NCBI GenBank assembly: GCA_022575985.1
Contig: JAKSXM010000147.1
Coordinates: forward strand, 24,338,001 to 24,402,000
From: Anagrus nilaparvatae
Taxonomy: Eukaryota > Arthropoda > Insecta > Hymenoptera > Mymaridae
Direction of reading: 5' to 3'
Length of the DNA: 64,000 nt
In this document: piece after piece, positions 34,357-47,393 of the stretch
Numbering within the stretch: position 1 is the stretch's first letter
Layout: every line of letters starts with the position of its first letter
Translations under genes and position numbers: made by a program
The notes under the pieces: generated by a model
What the model saw: the letters and a program-made list of their open reading frames with translations, nothing else
Told to the model about the DNA's origin: nothing
Databases searched by the model: none

Positions 34357-34378
34357 GTGGAGGAGGAGGGGGGGGGGT
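34357..34378 (+). other. G-run with quadruplex potential
   Basis: GGTGGAGGAGGA followed by a run of ten or more Gs, immediately after the AT-rich MFSD12 3' region. It is the strongest G-rich word of the non-satellite part of the window. A lesser one (GGCGGAGGGGGAGGG) is at about 40085-40099. Confidence 0.6.
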
Positions 34379-34479
34379 TAAATTTTTTTTAAGAGACTGA
34401 TTAGCCAAGTAGGCATAATGCTAAGGAATATAATTGCTAACTTATGTATCAATTTTGAAAAATACAAAATTTTCCTTAA

Positions 34480-34561
34480 CACATTGGCTGCGGCATGGGC
34501 GAAATGCGCCCATGGTCCCATGTATTTTAAATGAAGTCATGTGACCTGCTCAGCCAACGTG
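34480..34561. mobile_element. Very short piggyBac-type MITE, 82 bp
   Basis: CACATTGGCTG at the left and CAGCCAACGTG at the right are inverted repeats with one mismatch. TTAA stands directly outside both ends (34476-34479 and 34562-34565). The interior GGGCGAAATGCGCCCATGGT is itself palindromic. There is no coding capacity. Confidence 0.75.
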
Positions 34562-34565
34562 TTAA

Positions 34566-36060
34566 GGTATTAAAAACTGGCAATTACAAACTGGAAGCTC
34601 ATTTTTTGTAGTACATTTGAAAATATACCCACGTGCATTTTTCTAAATGTTTTGCAAGCCCTGATGACCATTGACTGGTGATATCCCGGGGGCTACCATT
34701 CCAAAATAAAAAAGTTAAAACGCAAAATGGTAGTTTTTTAACATAAAATAATTGTCAAAAAATTGCAGGGAATTTTATCAAAAAGTTTCATATTTAATAA
34801 TTTTTGGGTATTGGTACCTCTTTTATGCGACTGTTTTTTTTTATGCGATACAACTCAAAAACTGTTTTCAAAATAACGGGCCTTTAAATGTCAAAATCCA
34901 AAACGTGTGTACTTCTCATTCAGACCTAAAATTTTTATCAAAATTTTTTCATCAAAAAATCTAAAACTACTTTTTTTTTTCATTTGGATATCGTCCTTAA
35001 AGACGATATTTTTAATTTTTAAAATTAGTACTACCATGAGTTATTATATCCAAATTAACTCAATTTCTCGGAATTGTTCATTAACTATTTGAAAATTTTT
35101 GTCTCAAAATTTTTGCCACCAAAAAATACATAAAACACTAAATTTTTTTTTTTTTGACGTAGTACCTAATTATTTTATACGGGAATAATAGTTTTAGAAA
35201 TACTGTTTTTTGGTTCTGATACCTAATTTTTTTGAATTTGAATTTCAAAATATTTTGTATTAAAAATTAAAAAAAACGCATATATTTTTTTTCTTTTTGG
35301 ATATAATATCAAATTTTTGTAATTAAGTGTGTCAATAATTTGGCAGCGTTTTTAACAAGCGTTTTTACCCTGGGAAATAAAACTCAAGATTGATTTAAGG
35401 GGCGAGGTTCAAATGGGACTTTGAATCATTTCGGTTTAGGGACTTAGAATAGTTTCAACAATATATTTTTTCAGTCTAGGTCAATTGTTTTTTTTTTTAA
35501 TTAACTTTTAAAATATTGTTGTGCTCAAAATTTAGATGTAAAATAAAGTTTTTATTGTTTATTATAAAATGAATAGAATAGCAAAAAAATTAGTTTGAAT
35601 TAAAAAAAGTACATTTTTCTGAATAAAAAAAGAAAATAAAAATTCAAAACAAACAATTTTTCAAAGGCTCCATAGAGGTACAGGTGCACTGTGTATATCC
35701 ATAGCAATAAAATGTGCTGTCTGACACAAGTCTGCTGCAACTATTTAAACAAATACAAATACATTAAATAAATACACATTCTCTTTTTGCTCTAGTGTCC
35801 CGCCTTGTCCTTGTCCTCGACAATTCTCCCTCCTTTCATCACTTTTGATCCCTTCACCCCTATGTCATTGAGAAAAGGACGAAGAAGAAACGAATCTTAC
35901 TGTAGTTTAAAGAATGCAAAAATTATGCAAAATTTGTACACAAAATATCAAATTTTAAACCCTAAATATTAGATGTTCAATTTTGTTAGGTAATTTTCTG
36001 TTTATGAGAAATGAAAAATCAAATTCTAATTCATCAATTATTACAGCTAGGTCATCAAAA
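34566..36060. other. Intergenic region upstream of lap
   Basis: AT-rich with no recognised gene. The 35790-35900 part is C-rich on the plus strand (GTGTCCCGCCTTGTCCTTGT, then TTCACCCC) and may belong to the upstream regulatory region of lap. Confidence 0.4.
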
Positions 36061-37808
36061 TAATATAATATTTAAGTGAGAGCTCTCCTCTCATTCCGAT
36101 CGAAAATCCCCTCTAATAAAACGACGAAAGCGCCAACTATGTTCGGCTTTAATAAATTTTCTTCTCTTTCACTCGTGTATAAAATAATAATCATCATTTT
36201 CGAGCACTTGCTCGCGTCGTCCTCGTCATCCGCGTGGTCTAATATATTAGACAGAACGTAGTCGTAGTTGTCGTCGTCGTTGTCGTCGTCGTCATCTCGA
36301 CCGACTCGCGACCTACAAGAAAAATTGACTCCAAAATAATAACGTGTAACATAAAAATGTAAAAAAAGGAGCATGATTTAAAAAAGAAAAAGTGAAGTGT
36401 TTAGTAATATTCTTTAAAATCTAATAAATAACGCGTGTGTTATATGTGTGTGTTTTTTATATAAGTGTAGAAAGCTTTTAGAAAGATAAAAAAAAAACGT
36501 GTATGACCTTTACTTATTATCATTCTGTGTTAAATGAAATAAAAAAAAAGAAAATATTAATATATATAAATCTAGATTATATACATGTGTATGTTAAATT
36601 CTATTATTAACCTAAGAAATTTCTGATTACTTGACGTATGTATATTATTAATAATATGAAAGATCTGCATTGATTTATTACAATACACACTTGTTTAAAG
36701 ATCTTGTTTATTCGAATCTTTTTTTTTTCTTTATTCATTAATAATAATTTAAAAAAAAAAAAAGTATGTAGCGTCTACACCCATATATGCATATATACAT
36801 ATATAGAGATACCTACTACACATTTATTTTATCAACAGCCGACAAGAAATAATATATCAATAATTATTGCAACAAAAAAAATTTTTTTTTTTGTAAATTG
36901 AAAAGAAAAAAAACAGTAATATTAGGTTTATAACCTGTAAATTATATATATACCGACTTTGGTAACATAATATACCTGTGTTACAGGTAACTAACGTATA
37001 CACTGAAAAAAAAATAACAAAAAAAAAGTTCCATTTTATTTTTTCTAACTATAATGCAGTATACTTATTTTATTAAATATATAAAAAGAAATTAAAAATA
37101 AAAAGTTGTTAATGGAAGGGAAAAAAACGATAATACAAAATAACTAAACATAAAATACACAGACATCTTCCGGAAGGAAGGGTGATCGTTATCAGACTCT
37201 CTCGGTGTCAGGGAGTACAACAGACACATACATGTATTTGTTAATGTAATTTTTAATAAAAAATATAAATTTGCATGTGTGTAATTTACTTTTATATATA
37301 TTAAGAAATACTTTTTTTTTTATTTCAAGGCTTATTTAATTAGATTTTTATTGATTAAAATATATAAAAATATTATCATTTTATTTTTTTTTGAATTTAA
37401 ATAGACGCACACATGAATAATCGTTAAAAAAACAAATATTCTAAATATACATAAGATAACGAAAATTAGTTATTTAATATTTATCTACCTGTGCAGTGTA
37501 TATCAGTGCTTTTAAAAAGTGTTTTATATAAGAAAAAAAATAATAATAATTTTCATTTTTTACGTTTCTTTCAAAAAATCACGATTATAAAAGGAAGAAT
37601 TAGTGCGTGCTATCCATAAAGGTAAATCCTTGGAAGAGAGGTTATAATAATACGAAAGGTATTCATTTGAAAAGAGAGAAAAATAATAATAATAATAATA
37701 AAAACTCGAGATTCTCTCACCGGTAAATAATAAGAAGTAAAGAAGAAGTAGGTATATAATAATAATATAAAAAAAGGAATAATAAAGAATTAAAAAAAAG
37801 GAGTAAAA
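36061..37808 (+). promoter_or_regulatory. Probable promoter and long 5' leader of lap
   Basis: Between 36070 and 36320 the sequence becomes CpG-rich (GAGCACTTGCTCGCGTCG, then a GTC/CGT trinucleotide run at 36256-36298 and CGACCGACTCGCGACC), a typical insect promoter island. A palindromic CTTCCGGAAG (ETS-type site) lies at 37167-37176. AAT microsatellite runs occur near 37684-37701 and 37757. No intron border or initiator could be fixed, so how much of this is transcribed is unknown. The Asp-rich minus-strand frame over the trinucleotide run is not a gene. Confidence 0.4.
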
Positions 37809-37941
37809 ATGATGGCGGGACAGACGATAAACGACAGGCTGCTGGCTGCAAGGCATAGCCTTGCTGGTCAGGGTTTAGCCAAGTCTGTATGCAAGGCCAC
37901 AACAGAAGAAATGATAGGACCTAAGAAAAAACATCTTGATT
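37809..37941 (+). CDS. lap: First coding exon of clathrin assembly protein LAP (AP180/PICALM)
   Basis: ATG ATG GCG opens 44 codons giving [18 protein letters not shown] and then [26 protein letters not shown], followed by a GTAAGT donor at 37942 in phase 1 (the T starts the next Tyr codon). This is the start of the ANTH domain of AP180/CALM proteins, which bind PtdIns(4,5)P2 through the KKKH lysine/histidine cluster and recruit clathrin at endocytic sites; it is nearly identical to Drosophila lap. The exon is GC-richer than its flanks. The second exon, expected to begin with a YLVHCTNEP-type sequence, was not found anywhere to 64000, so intron 1 is at least 26 kb or the gene is broken in this assembly. 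Confidence 0.93.
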
Positions 37942-38903
37942 GTAAGTATAATAATTTTTGCTCCAAATTTTATTTGTTTTAAAACGTTGTAAATACATTC
38001 CTATATACACAGCTGTGTAGAGTGTCGGTTGTGTATATAAAAGGATTGTCATATCGATTACTTTGAAATGAGGTTAAACTGAGAAACCCTTTTTTTTGAT
38101 TTTGGAAATATACATCGAAGAAATATTATCTTTGTTTTTTAAACAAAATATACGTACACCCCACGTGTTTAACTGAAAATGTTGTGTATTTGTGATTTTA
38201 TAATGAAACGTTAATTAAGGTTAAGATTTTAAATGTTGATAATTTTAAGCTGGAACTTATGCATTTTTGTCTAAAAATTGTGGGTAAAAATCAAAATTAG
38301 GAAACCTAAAATTATTATTTAGAATTTAAAGTTATTACGAAGTTATTATTTTGTCGTATTTTGTTTACATTCATTTTCCTAAATATCGTTCTACAATCAA
38401 AAGTTTCAAAAACTACTCTTAATTCGCTACAATAATAATTTCGGTATTTATTATTTTTTTGCATTCGATTTTCGAATCTAAAAATCGAATCAACATTCTT
38501 CTACATTTTTCAAATATATTTAGCTATAGACAAAGCAAGATATTAATGGAACATCAGGAAAACTCAGGGAAAATTTCAGAACAAATATTAAATTATTAGA
38601 TACAACTACAACGTAACCCTTTTATTAGATTATTTATTTGACTCGCTATTTAATAATAGTAATTTTTTGTTATGATGCATTTTCATCAAGATTTTCTGAT
38701 TCATTCAATTCACACTCTGTAATTTTCAAAACTTAATAATTCTCACACTTATTATTTGAAAAAAACCAGATTTTGTTAGTTACATGTAATTTTTTTTTTT
38801 CATTTTCACGAGCATTTTCATTTATTGAAAAGTGCAAGCGACATCAAAATATGGCAATGGTACATAATTTTTTTTATTATCATGATAGTTAAAAATAACC
38901 CGA

Positions 38904-39013
38904 GTAAAAATGAAGTTTTGGAAAATTCCGAACAGGACGCAGCCAAGACCGAAAATTCTCGGCTAGGATTTAGTTTGGGTCCTGCCCGGAATTTTCCAAA
39001 ATTTAATTTTTGC
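38904..39013. repeat. 110-bp hairpin repeat
   Basis: GTAAAAATGAAGTTTTGG, then AAAATTCCGAACAGGAC, pairs with GTCCTGCCCGGAATTTT, then CCAAAATTTAATTTTTGC, with few mismatches. The central part is GC-richer (GCAGCCAAGACCGAAAATTC). It resembles a tiny foldback MITE; no target duplication was identified. Confidence 0.65.
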
Positions 39014-39376
39014 TAGGGAAGCAAGTAACTTATTTAGCTGGAATTTCTGATATTCAGGTAATTATTTGGTATCCAATTAAAATGGCACTCGAGGTGACAC
39101 TAGTTAAAAAATAATAGTCTGATTGTGAAGTTGTTGCACTTTGCGAATATCAATAATTAAATCGAATTAAATTATAATTAAATCGACCAACTATAAACGT
39201 GCTTGGTAAATAATTATGAATTAATTAAGTATTTATTTTTATTTCATCAGAAAATTTTTTTATAATTAAAATTCGAGGAAAGTTAAAAACTTTTTTTTAA
39301 ACATCTGTTTACAATGTTTAACAATAACAACGTCAGAAAATTATTGATTTTAATTTAATAAAAATAATATTAAATG

Positions 39377-39478
39377 TAAGGTAAATGCACCAATAAAAGA
39401 ACTCCAATACTAATGATTTTTTTTAACCAAGACACTACAGTTCTACTTTTGTGTTCAATTACTGGTACATTTACCTTA
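39377..39478. mobile_element. About 100-bp MITE with 16-bp terminal inverted repeats
   Basis: TAAGGTAAATGCACCA at the left and TGGTACATTTACCTTA at the right are inverted repeats with one mismatch. Each end carries TA, consistent with a TA target. The inner words AAAAGAACT and AGTTCTACTTTT extend the pairing. It has no coding capacity. Confidence 0.65.
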
Positions 39479-42400
39479 AACTTAAAAAAAAATTAAAATA
39501 TGTATTTAATAATAAAAATTGTTTTATTTTTTTATTTCCTAATTTTACTTACTTGCTTTATTATGTAAATTTTTTACCTTGTAAAATTATCGTGTTTGAA
39601 TAATATAATAAAAATTTTTTAAAATGCATATTAAAATATTACACGTATTTATCGTTTGATTTATCGTGATTTAAAAGTTAATACATAATATCGCATTATT
39701 TAAAGCATTATTTACTTTATCGTCACCAAAAGCTAATAGGTATCGCGGCTAATGTAAAATATATTTGTTTTAAAAATAGAAGAAAAATATAACGATTTTT
39801 AAAAATACATTGTTGTATCCTATTTGTTTCCTATACTGTATTTTTTAAATTATTTATTTGATAAAATTAAATTGAATAATAAATTTTTTTTATTAGTATT
39901 TTAAAAATGAAACATTTATTATTTATTCAGCTGTTTTTTATTTGTATGTAACTTGTATCGATATATACTGGAATAATTTTTTGATTAAAATTTCAATTAT
40001 TTATTACATACCTATTTTTGTATTCAAGCATCATTTTTCATTTACCTTTTATACTCTCGCTTTTACTCAAGACAAATCGTAGAGGCGGAGGGGGAGGGTG
40101 TTTAGTTACTGGTTATCACCAGATTTGGTCTAACGTAGGTTTTTGGGTCGCGAAATTCGGGGTCCAACGAGGGTCCAATAACATGAAACATGTTTATAAG
40201 GAAGGGGTACCCTGGAAATCTGAAAATCAAGGGGGTAGGGGGTTGAATGTGCCCTATTTAAGGTGGAGGTAAAATTTGTCCGATTGGATGTCAAAATCAG
40301 GTACTTAAAATAATTCAGATTTATGGACATAGCATATTTAGAGACAGAATAATATGGGCTTCATGAATCAGAATAGTTCCTGGAATAGTTTGGGTTTAGA
40401 ATCTTAACATCTAGTATAGGTTATAATTACAAATTATAAAAACAGCAAATTGTATTATAATGTTGCACAATATTTAGGGTGAAGCTTTAAATTTTCAAAG
40501 TTACACTCCAGACCAAATCTAGGTCCTTAAATAGGTACTCAAAGACAAGCTCAAAGGCGAATATATAAAAAATATATTTTTGCAAATTTAAGAATGTAGT
40601 CCCAATTTCTCAGTAAAAAGTATTAAATATTTAAAATCAGTGACTCAAAATACTATCGGTTTAAAAAAGATAGAAACCTCCCGTAATTTGTTAATATCTC
40701 GGTCAAAAATAGTCGTAATTGATCCGCGTAAAAAACAAATTGAGTGAAATTTATCCATCTACTCCCATACAGAAGAATTTGAATGTAAGTTTTTTTAAAA
40801 AAGAGTTATGGCAAGAAATAGGTGAAAGAACTGTGATTCCTATGATTTTTTTTAATGGTCATTTTCAACGGTCGATTTTTTATACTAAAAATGAATAATT
40901 TTTGATGAAAATTTAACTGTGGGTTCTTTGACTCTTTCACTTCCTGGGGCAGTTGGATTTTTTAAAAAATATTGATAAAATATAGATTTATAACCCTTCA
41001 AACTTTTTTCATCAAAATCAGTTCAAATTATCGTATTGATGAGTTTTTTTTTTAATCGATAGGTATTAATCACTAGATTGTAAATTCTGAATTTCTTGCA
41101 CGTGGGTTTGTCTGTTTGATAACAGCATCAAAAAAATAAACAAATTTTTATGAAAAGAATTTTAATTATTAGTCTCAGCATTGTTTTCATAAATTATGGT
41201 TTCAATAATTGTAAAAAAAATATTTCTATTCTTTTAGACAAAAGTTTTCTAAAGGTCAAGTAGAATTTCGTGCAGCGCACCACAGCGGGTGGCTCATATT
41301 TACATTTTTTTTTCTTTCTTTCGATTAAAACATAATGCTGAGACTAATAATTAAAATTCCTTTCATTAAAATTTATCTATTTTTTTTATGCCGCAGTACG
41401 GCCAGATCTGGAATCCAGACCTGGGCCAGAGTTTCAGGATCGGGTTCCATATTTGCGTTTTATACGGGCTCCCTCCCCTTATTTTTAGAATTTTATTGTG
41501 GTATATATATGAATATAAAAAATATTTAATAAATTATTATAACGAGAAAAATAATGATAATTCTCATATTAAATATAAAAATCAATACTAAATATACACG
41601 TGTACAATATTTTCATATTGTTTTCATAAATAAAAATTTGTTTCTTCTAATATAGTTTATTTTTATCATACACTTATTGAAGACAAGAATGTCTTTAAAA
41701 AGAGAAAAATGTCCATGTATAGAGGATTTATTAAAATTAAACTTTATCTTTTCTTCTTTTATGACGTAAAACTTTTTCAGATAGGTATTGAAATATTGAG
41801 GCGAATTGAGGTTATTACAAAACTAAATTTAGTTTTTGAAGTTTACTATTATTACTTAACTGCTCTAAATAAATTGAAGGTGGCATTAACCTCTGTATAG
41901 TTATGTATCAATGTGGTTAAAGAAAGTATTAAACACCTGGTCAATGGAATCAGTTTCTATGATTTAAACATTAAAGTTACAAAAGGCTGCTGTCAACAGG
42001 AAGGAGTTTTATTTCTAAAAATTTGCACTAAAAAAAATTGTACCCAAATTTACATGTGAGTTTGTAGAAAATAGAGTAGAAATCTAGTTGACTGAAATAA
42101 CATTTTCTCAAAAAGTGATGTCTCTCTGTGGACCAACTGTGGACAAACTTTTTAAGATTCTAAAATTATTAGGCATTAGTGAGATGCTTAGATACACTGA
42201 TGCGCCTCATCAAATCTCTACAAACCTCATCATTTTGGCTCAGAGCTACTTCACGAAAGCCTCAAAGAAATAAACGCAAGAGTACATTATTTGAAAAGAA
42301 CAAAAAAAGAAAATGTTTTTTTATCTTCGAATAATTATTTAACCAAATTTGGTTTAGCAAAGCGACAGTTATATTACAAATAATTTCAAAAGAATGTCGC

Positions 42401-45400
42401 CAGAATGATGACTGATCAAACAAAAATGTTAAATAAATGAAAAAATGTGGATTTTAAAAAGTGCCAAAGAATAACTAAGATTACTATTATTAAAATTCTA
42501 GTAACTTAAATTATCTTTTTTATGAACGCAGAGAATTTAAAAAAATCACAGTGGTAGAAAAATTGTAAATAGGCATTTTTGTGGTCAGTCACTACTATAA
42601 ACGATTACAGACATCAAGTTCGGCATCAAGAGAGATTGTAAAAATCCAAAGAGACCGAAATAAAAATATTTCATAATTTTTCAACTTTCTATTATGCGAT
42701 TTTCTGCAATTTAAGTCATTTCCTTTTGCCATAACATTGTTTTAATCTCGGTTTTAATAATGAAATAAATTTATCAAATGGACATAAAATATCACAGCCT
42801 GGTATATTAATTTCTTCAAATTCTGATTAATTCTGATGGTATTCCTTTATAAAACCTGCGAAATACAAAAAAATTGATAGCTATGTATTAATTAAAAATC
42901 ATCATTAATTAGTAAAAATCGAGCAAAAATTATATCGTGTAGAAAGCAGGGTAGAAAAGGCCTTACAGTCCTGCTTACAGTATCCTGCAGTATTCTGATC
43001 AGAACAGTATTGGTCCGGTGGTATGCAATGGTACAACCTGGGTACAACATATAGAATCTGACTCGAAATCTGAAGTCCTTTTAACTTGACAGGTGTATTA
43101 AAATAACGTCATATTAAAATATCTCATAAAATACGCTGTTGTATCGCCTTTTGGAAGCTGTAATTACAAAAACGGTCTAGTCTTTGAGTAAACAAATTCT
43201 AAATAGATGTTAATCGGTAGAAAAAAGTCGACTTTACCTGATTCCACGCCCAAAACTTTTTCTTCCACGAACAATATAATGGGTGCTATAGGACTATCGA
43301 CAAGATTTATTTATCAGTGTATATCATTAATAAATTTTCCTATTTACGTCAATATGAATTTTATAAATAAAAACATCATAGCTATAGCGTAAAATGGATT
43401 ATTTATTACGAAAATCTATGAATAATTATAATAAAATTAATTAACTCATTAATTAAGTTTTTGTTTATTAATAAATAAGAAAGTGATTATAAGATAATTA
43501 TTTATTTACGTGCAAAAAAAAATATTTTCTATGCACTTTAATTATCGTATAAAAAAAGGAAAATTAAATCAATCATTATTGGAATTTGTTAATTTTTTAT
43601 TAATAACAAAGAATCAGAATGCAGAACTAATTGATGTATTGATGAATGAGAAATTGCAACAAAAACAAAATAGCTGTACGAAACATTATTAGGATGTTTT
43701 GTTTTTTTTTAATTATGTACGTATTTAATTTAATTTGATATAAAAAAATCGAAAAAAAACTAATTATTTAATTTAATTTTTTATTTTATTTTATTATTTA
43801 TCTCGTTATTTATGAGGTATTTATGTAATAAATCTTGCAAGTTTATATATTTTATAATCTGACATAAAATTCCTAAATTTTGAGAATTTTTACACACAAA
43901 AATTTTGTAAGTTTGTTTTTATATTTATAATAATTTCTAAAACTTTTTAAGTACGAGGTTAAGTACTGTAAAAAATTTTTTTAAATACGTATCATTACTA
44001 AGAAAATAACGTAATTGAATATAAATTAATTTATTTTTTTAGATAAGAAAATATAAAAATTAAAAAAGTAGTCACGTGTTGTCTGTCAATTTTATAAAAG
44101 TTGACGCTCGAGTTGACGAAATGAAGTAATTAGATTTTTTTTTAAACTTTGTATTTCTCGAGGTATTTCTAAATATTGCAAACCATATAAAAAAAAATTA
44201 TTATTTGTAATTTAGACAGAAACTTTTATAAATTTACGAAACGATTTAACAATTGATTTGTGATTATTACGATTTCGTCCAAGATTTCGTAATCAATAAT
44301 AATTTTTTTTTTCAATGACGATTTGTTATTACTATTGAATAGTAAACATTTGTATGATTTTTTTTTGTTTGAGAGAGAATTATTTGATATTCGAGTTGAG
44401 CTTCATAGGATGACCAGGTTGATCCATTCTGTCAAGGGTTATTTAGGCTATTACCTGACTATTACCAGACCTAAAGAGAAATATTTTGGAAATTTTCTTC
44501 TAAGTAAGATTAGGTTATTATCTCGGTTATTATTAAAAGAGTTCGGTTGCTTGAGCACTTTTTCTCTATAAGCCGGTTTATACCCTAACATAAATTTTGT
44601 ATCATCTCAAAAAGATCCCTGATCTCCAGGCTGATCTCAGCTAATCTCTAAAGATTCGCTAAAGACCCATCCTTTAAAAAGCACAATTTTTTGCAATCTT
44701 TTTAACTCAATTTTCAACATTAATATTAATTCTGATAATAATGAGTCATATAATTAAATTTAAAAACAATTCAAAAAAATAATTAGAATTCTAATCTGAT
44801 AAGATAATAAAAAAAAAAAAACGAAGGTATTTGAAAAGTTTCATTGTCATCTTCAAAGTTTACTTTTAAGTTTAACTCTTAAATAAATTTGACATATACG
44901 ATTTTCTTTTTCATATATCATCCTCTTTTTTTATCTTCATTCGCTTAAAAGTAACCTAACTACATACAATATTGATTTTCAAATCTTTAACAGCTCTGTT
45001 GCTCTTCTTGCTTCAAAACTTCAACTTTATATGTTCAGATACTTTAAGTGTAACCTTCCTTCCTTCTTCTTTTTTTTTTTACTTTGACCTTTTTTTTTAA
45101 GCTATTAAATTATTGATTTTTTTTTTATATTTGAAATAATTTGGTAATTGTTTTAAAGAATTTATTTTTGTCAATGAAAAAATTTTTATTTTTAGATCAA
45201 TATTTAGTACAATAATTAAAAAAAAAATTTCGCATTGTAAATAAAAAAATTATTTATTTATTTGCTCGTGCATAAAGAAATTTAACTAATTAAAAATCAA
45301 ATGCGGTTGATAAAAAAGTGTATAGGTAAATTACTTGGTAATTTAAAACCATGGAAAAAAATTTCTAAAAAAACAAATTACACAAGGAGATTTAAATTTT

Positions 45401-47393
45401 AAATACAAGCTTGATCCAACCTAAGAATTAATCTCAAGTGAATTGGAAAAAAAATTTACAAAAAAAGCCATATAAAAAAACAAAATTTTTACATGATAAA
45501 AAAATTTTAAGCGCATGCTCTCATCTGCTGTATTTTATACACCCACACGCATAAATCAGTACTACAATATAAACTAGCAGTAAAAAAAAAATATGTGACC
45601 TTCGAGTTGCGCGGGTCACGGGCAATTGACGTATAAAGTACACTGGATATCTCATATCGTTTCGTGTATAAATTTTTTATATACTTAAATTTATTTTATT
45701 AATTTTTTTTTTAAAATTTTTAAAAGAAAATATTTCAATACCTACTTGTTAAACGTTTTTTATTTATAAATTAAATATGAGTGAAACCATTAGCTAAGTT
45801 TTTTAATAAATTAGAAATAAAATTTCTGTTCACACATTTTATTCAAAATAATCGCAAAATAAAATTCACTGCATTAATTTCAATGTCAGAGAAAGCATCA
45901 CATAAAAGAATGCATAAAAGAATATAAAAATTTAATATTGTCAAAATATAAATACCGCATGTTAAAATAACTTGAGCGAATTTACATTGGAATGTAAATT
46001 TCTTACGAGGTTTCAAGGTTATAAAATGGGCGTACTTGGTAATACTCTACTCTAAATAGCAAAGTGTGAGCCAGAATATCAATAAGAGCTTTTCAAAAAA
46101 TATTCGAAAAATATCAAAATCACGAAATCATGAGATTTTTACAAATACAAAAACATCTTGTTCTGTAAATCTGTAAAGATTAGCACTCGTGTCTAATCTA
46201 CTAAAAACCGTACTAAAAACAAAAGCTTTTAAAGAATTTCATTTTGAATCGTTTTTTAACAAAAAATTATATCATATTTAAGGATCAGTTTATTATTTAA
46301 AAAAGCAAGTGGAATTAAAACAAAGCTAACTTTCAAATCTATCATATGTTCCTGTTGACTTTGAAAATGAAAGAAAATGAATAAATGTACTAAGAGTAAT
46401 TTTACCTAATCTGAAATTTATATAACAAAACAATGAAAAACTTGCTATATATCCAACCCAACTTGATAGACCAAAAATCACAAACAGCAATACAAAAAGG
46501 ATTCAATTTAATCCCCAGAGACTCATTTTTCCCTGAGGGATAACCTGTACCAGGATCCATTTTGAAGCCTCAGTTCTCCATTTTCGTCCATTTTTACCAG
46601 ATTTTTTCTACATGGTGCAAAAATATTTATTCCTGGTTCAAGAAGAAACTACTTGATTCAAGAAGAAACTTTTTCAGTCTTCGTATTTTATCCTAATCCA
46701 CGAGCACCCTTTTTTGAGCCAAAAATAAAACTGCTGTCTGAATTGAATTAAGAAGATAGCTTAACCTGTTTTATTAAAATTATGATTAAATAAAATGGTA
46801 AAAAAAATGGTAATTTCAAATTCTCAATAATAATTATCGAAACAGAACTTTGACCTGTTGTTATGCAACTACTTTTTGTATTCATTTATTAAAATACTTT
46901 AAAATTTAAAACGTAGAATTATTATTAATAATAATTAATTTTATTCTACGTATATTAAATTAAATTGACAATAAATATATGTAAAAAGTTAATTTAATCA
47001 AAATATTTTATAAATAATTGTAGTAAATAATTTTTTGCAAACAATGTTTCCGCTATTATAAGTTTGTAATTTTCATTTCCCGTCAATAAACAAATGACGG
47101 AAAAGAATTAAAGCATAAATAAAGCAAACATTATTGTTTCTTATTTTACATGGTATTTAAAAATTATTTTTAAATTATTTTTATAATCAACAATTTACGG
47201 TGTTTAGATAAAATAAAATTACAAATTAATAATAATGCAAATTTATTAAAAGTACTAAAATTTTATTTTCTACGTTCAAAGACTAATTAACATTGTTAGG
47301 AAACCATTCTGTAACTAAATGTAACCAATGAAGTCGTCTCACAAATTTGAATGATTTGGTATTTTGGTCCTCCTGGCAGTCGTTTAAAGATGA

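Larger units (their letters stand above)
37942..47393. other. Probable start of lap intron 1, mostly AT-rich with small repeats
   Basis: No exon was recognised. Besides the elements listed separately, a GGGTCGC/AGATTTGG fragment of the foldback family seen at 2650 lies near 40118-40165. A short direct duplication, TTCAAGAAGAAACT, occurs at about 46638-46673. The island at 41390-41480 (AGTACGGCCAGATCTGGAAT) and the one at 44390-44640 are GC-richer but unassigned. The 60-codon frame at 43510-43692 has no recognisable family. Confidence 0.4.

Noticed and set aside
36072..36374. Minus-strand frame with a run of aspartates
   Set aside because: Produced by the GTC/CGT trinucleotide run in the probable lap promoter; no other coding sign.
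42790..42799. TATCACAGCC, the seed of the miR-2/miR-13 family
   Set aside because: No complementary arm within precursor distance, and the rest of the mature sequence does not match.
43510..43692. 60-codon frame with a LLEFVNFLLITKNQNAELIDVLMNE-type helix
   Set aside because: No family, no clear splice sites and no nearby gene; it cannot be supported as coding.
45988..45998. TGGAATGTAAA, the first 11 bases of miR-1
   Set aside because: The following bases differ from miR-1, and the surrounding palindrome is too short for a precursor.
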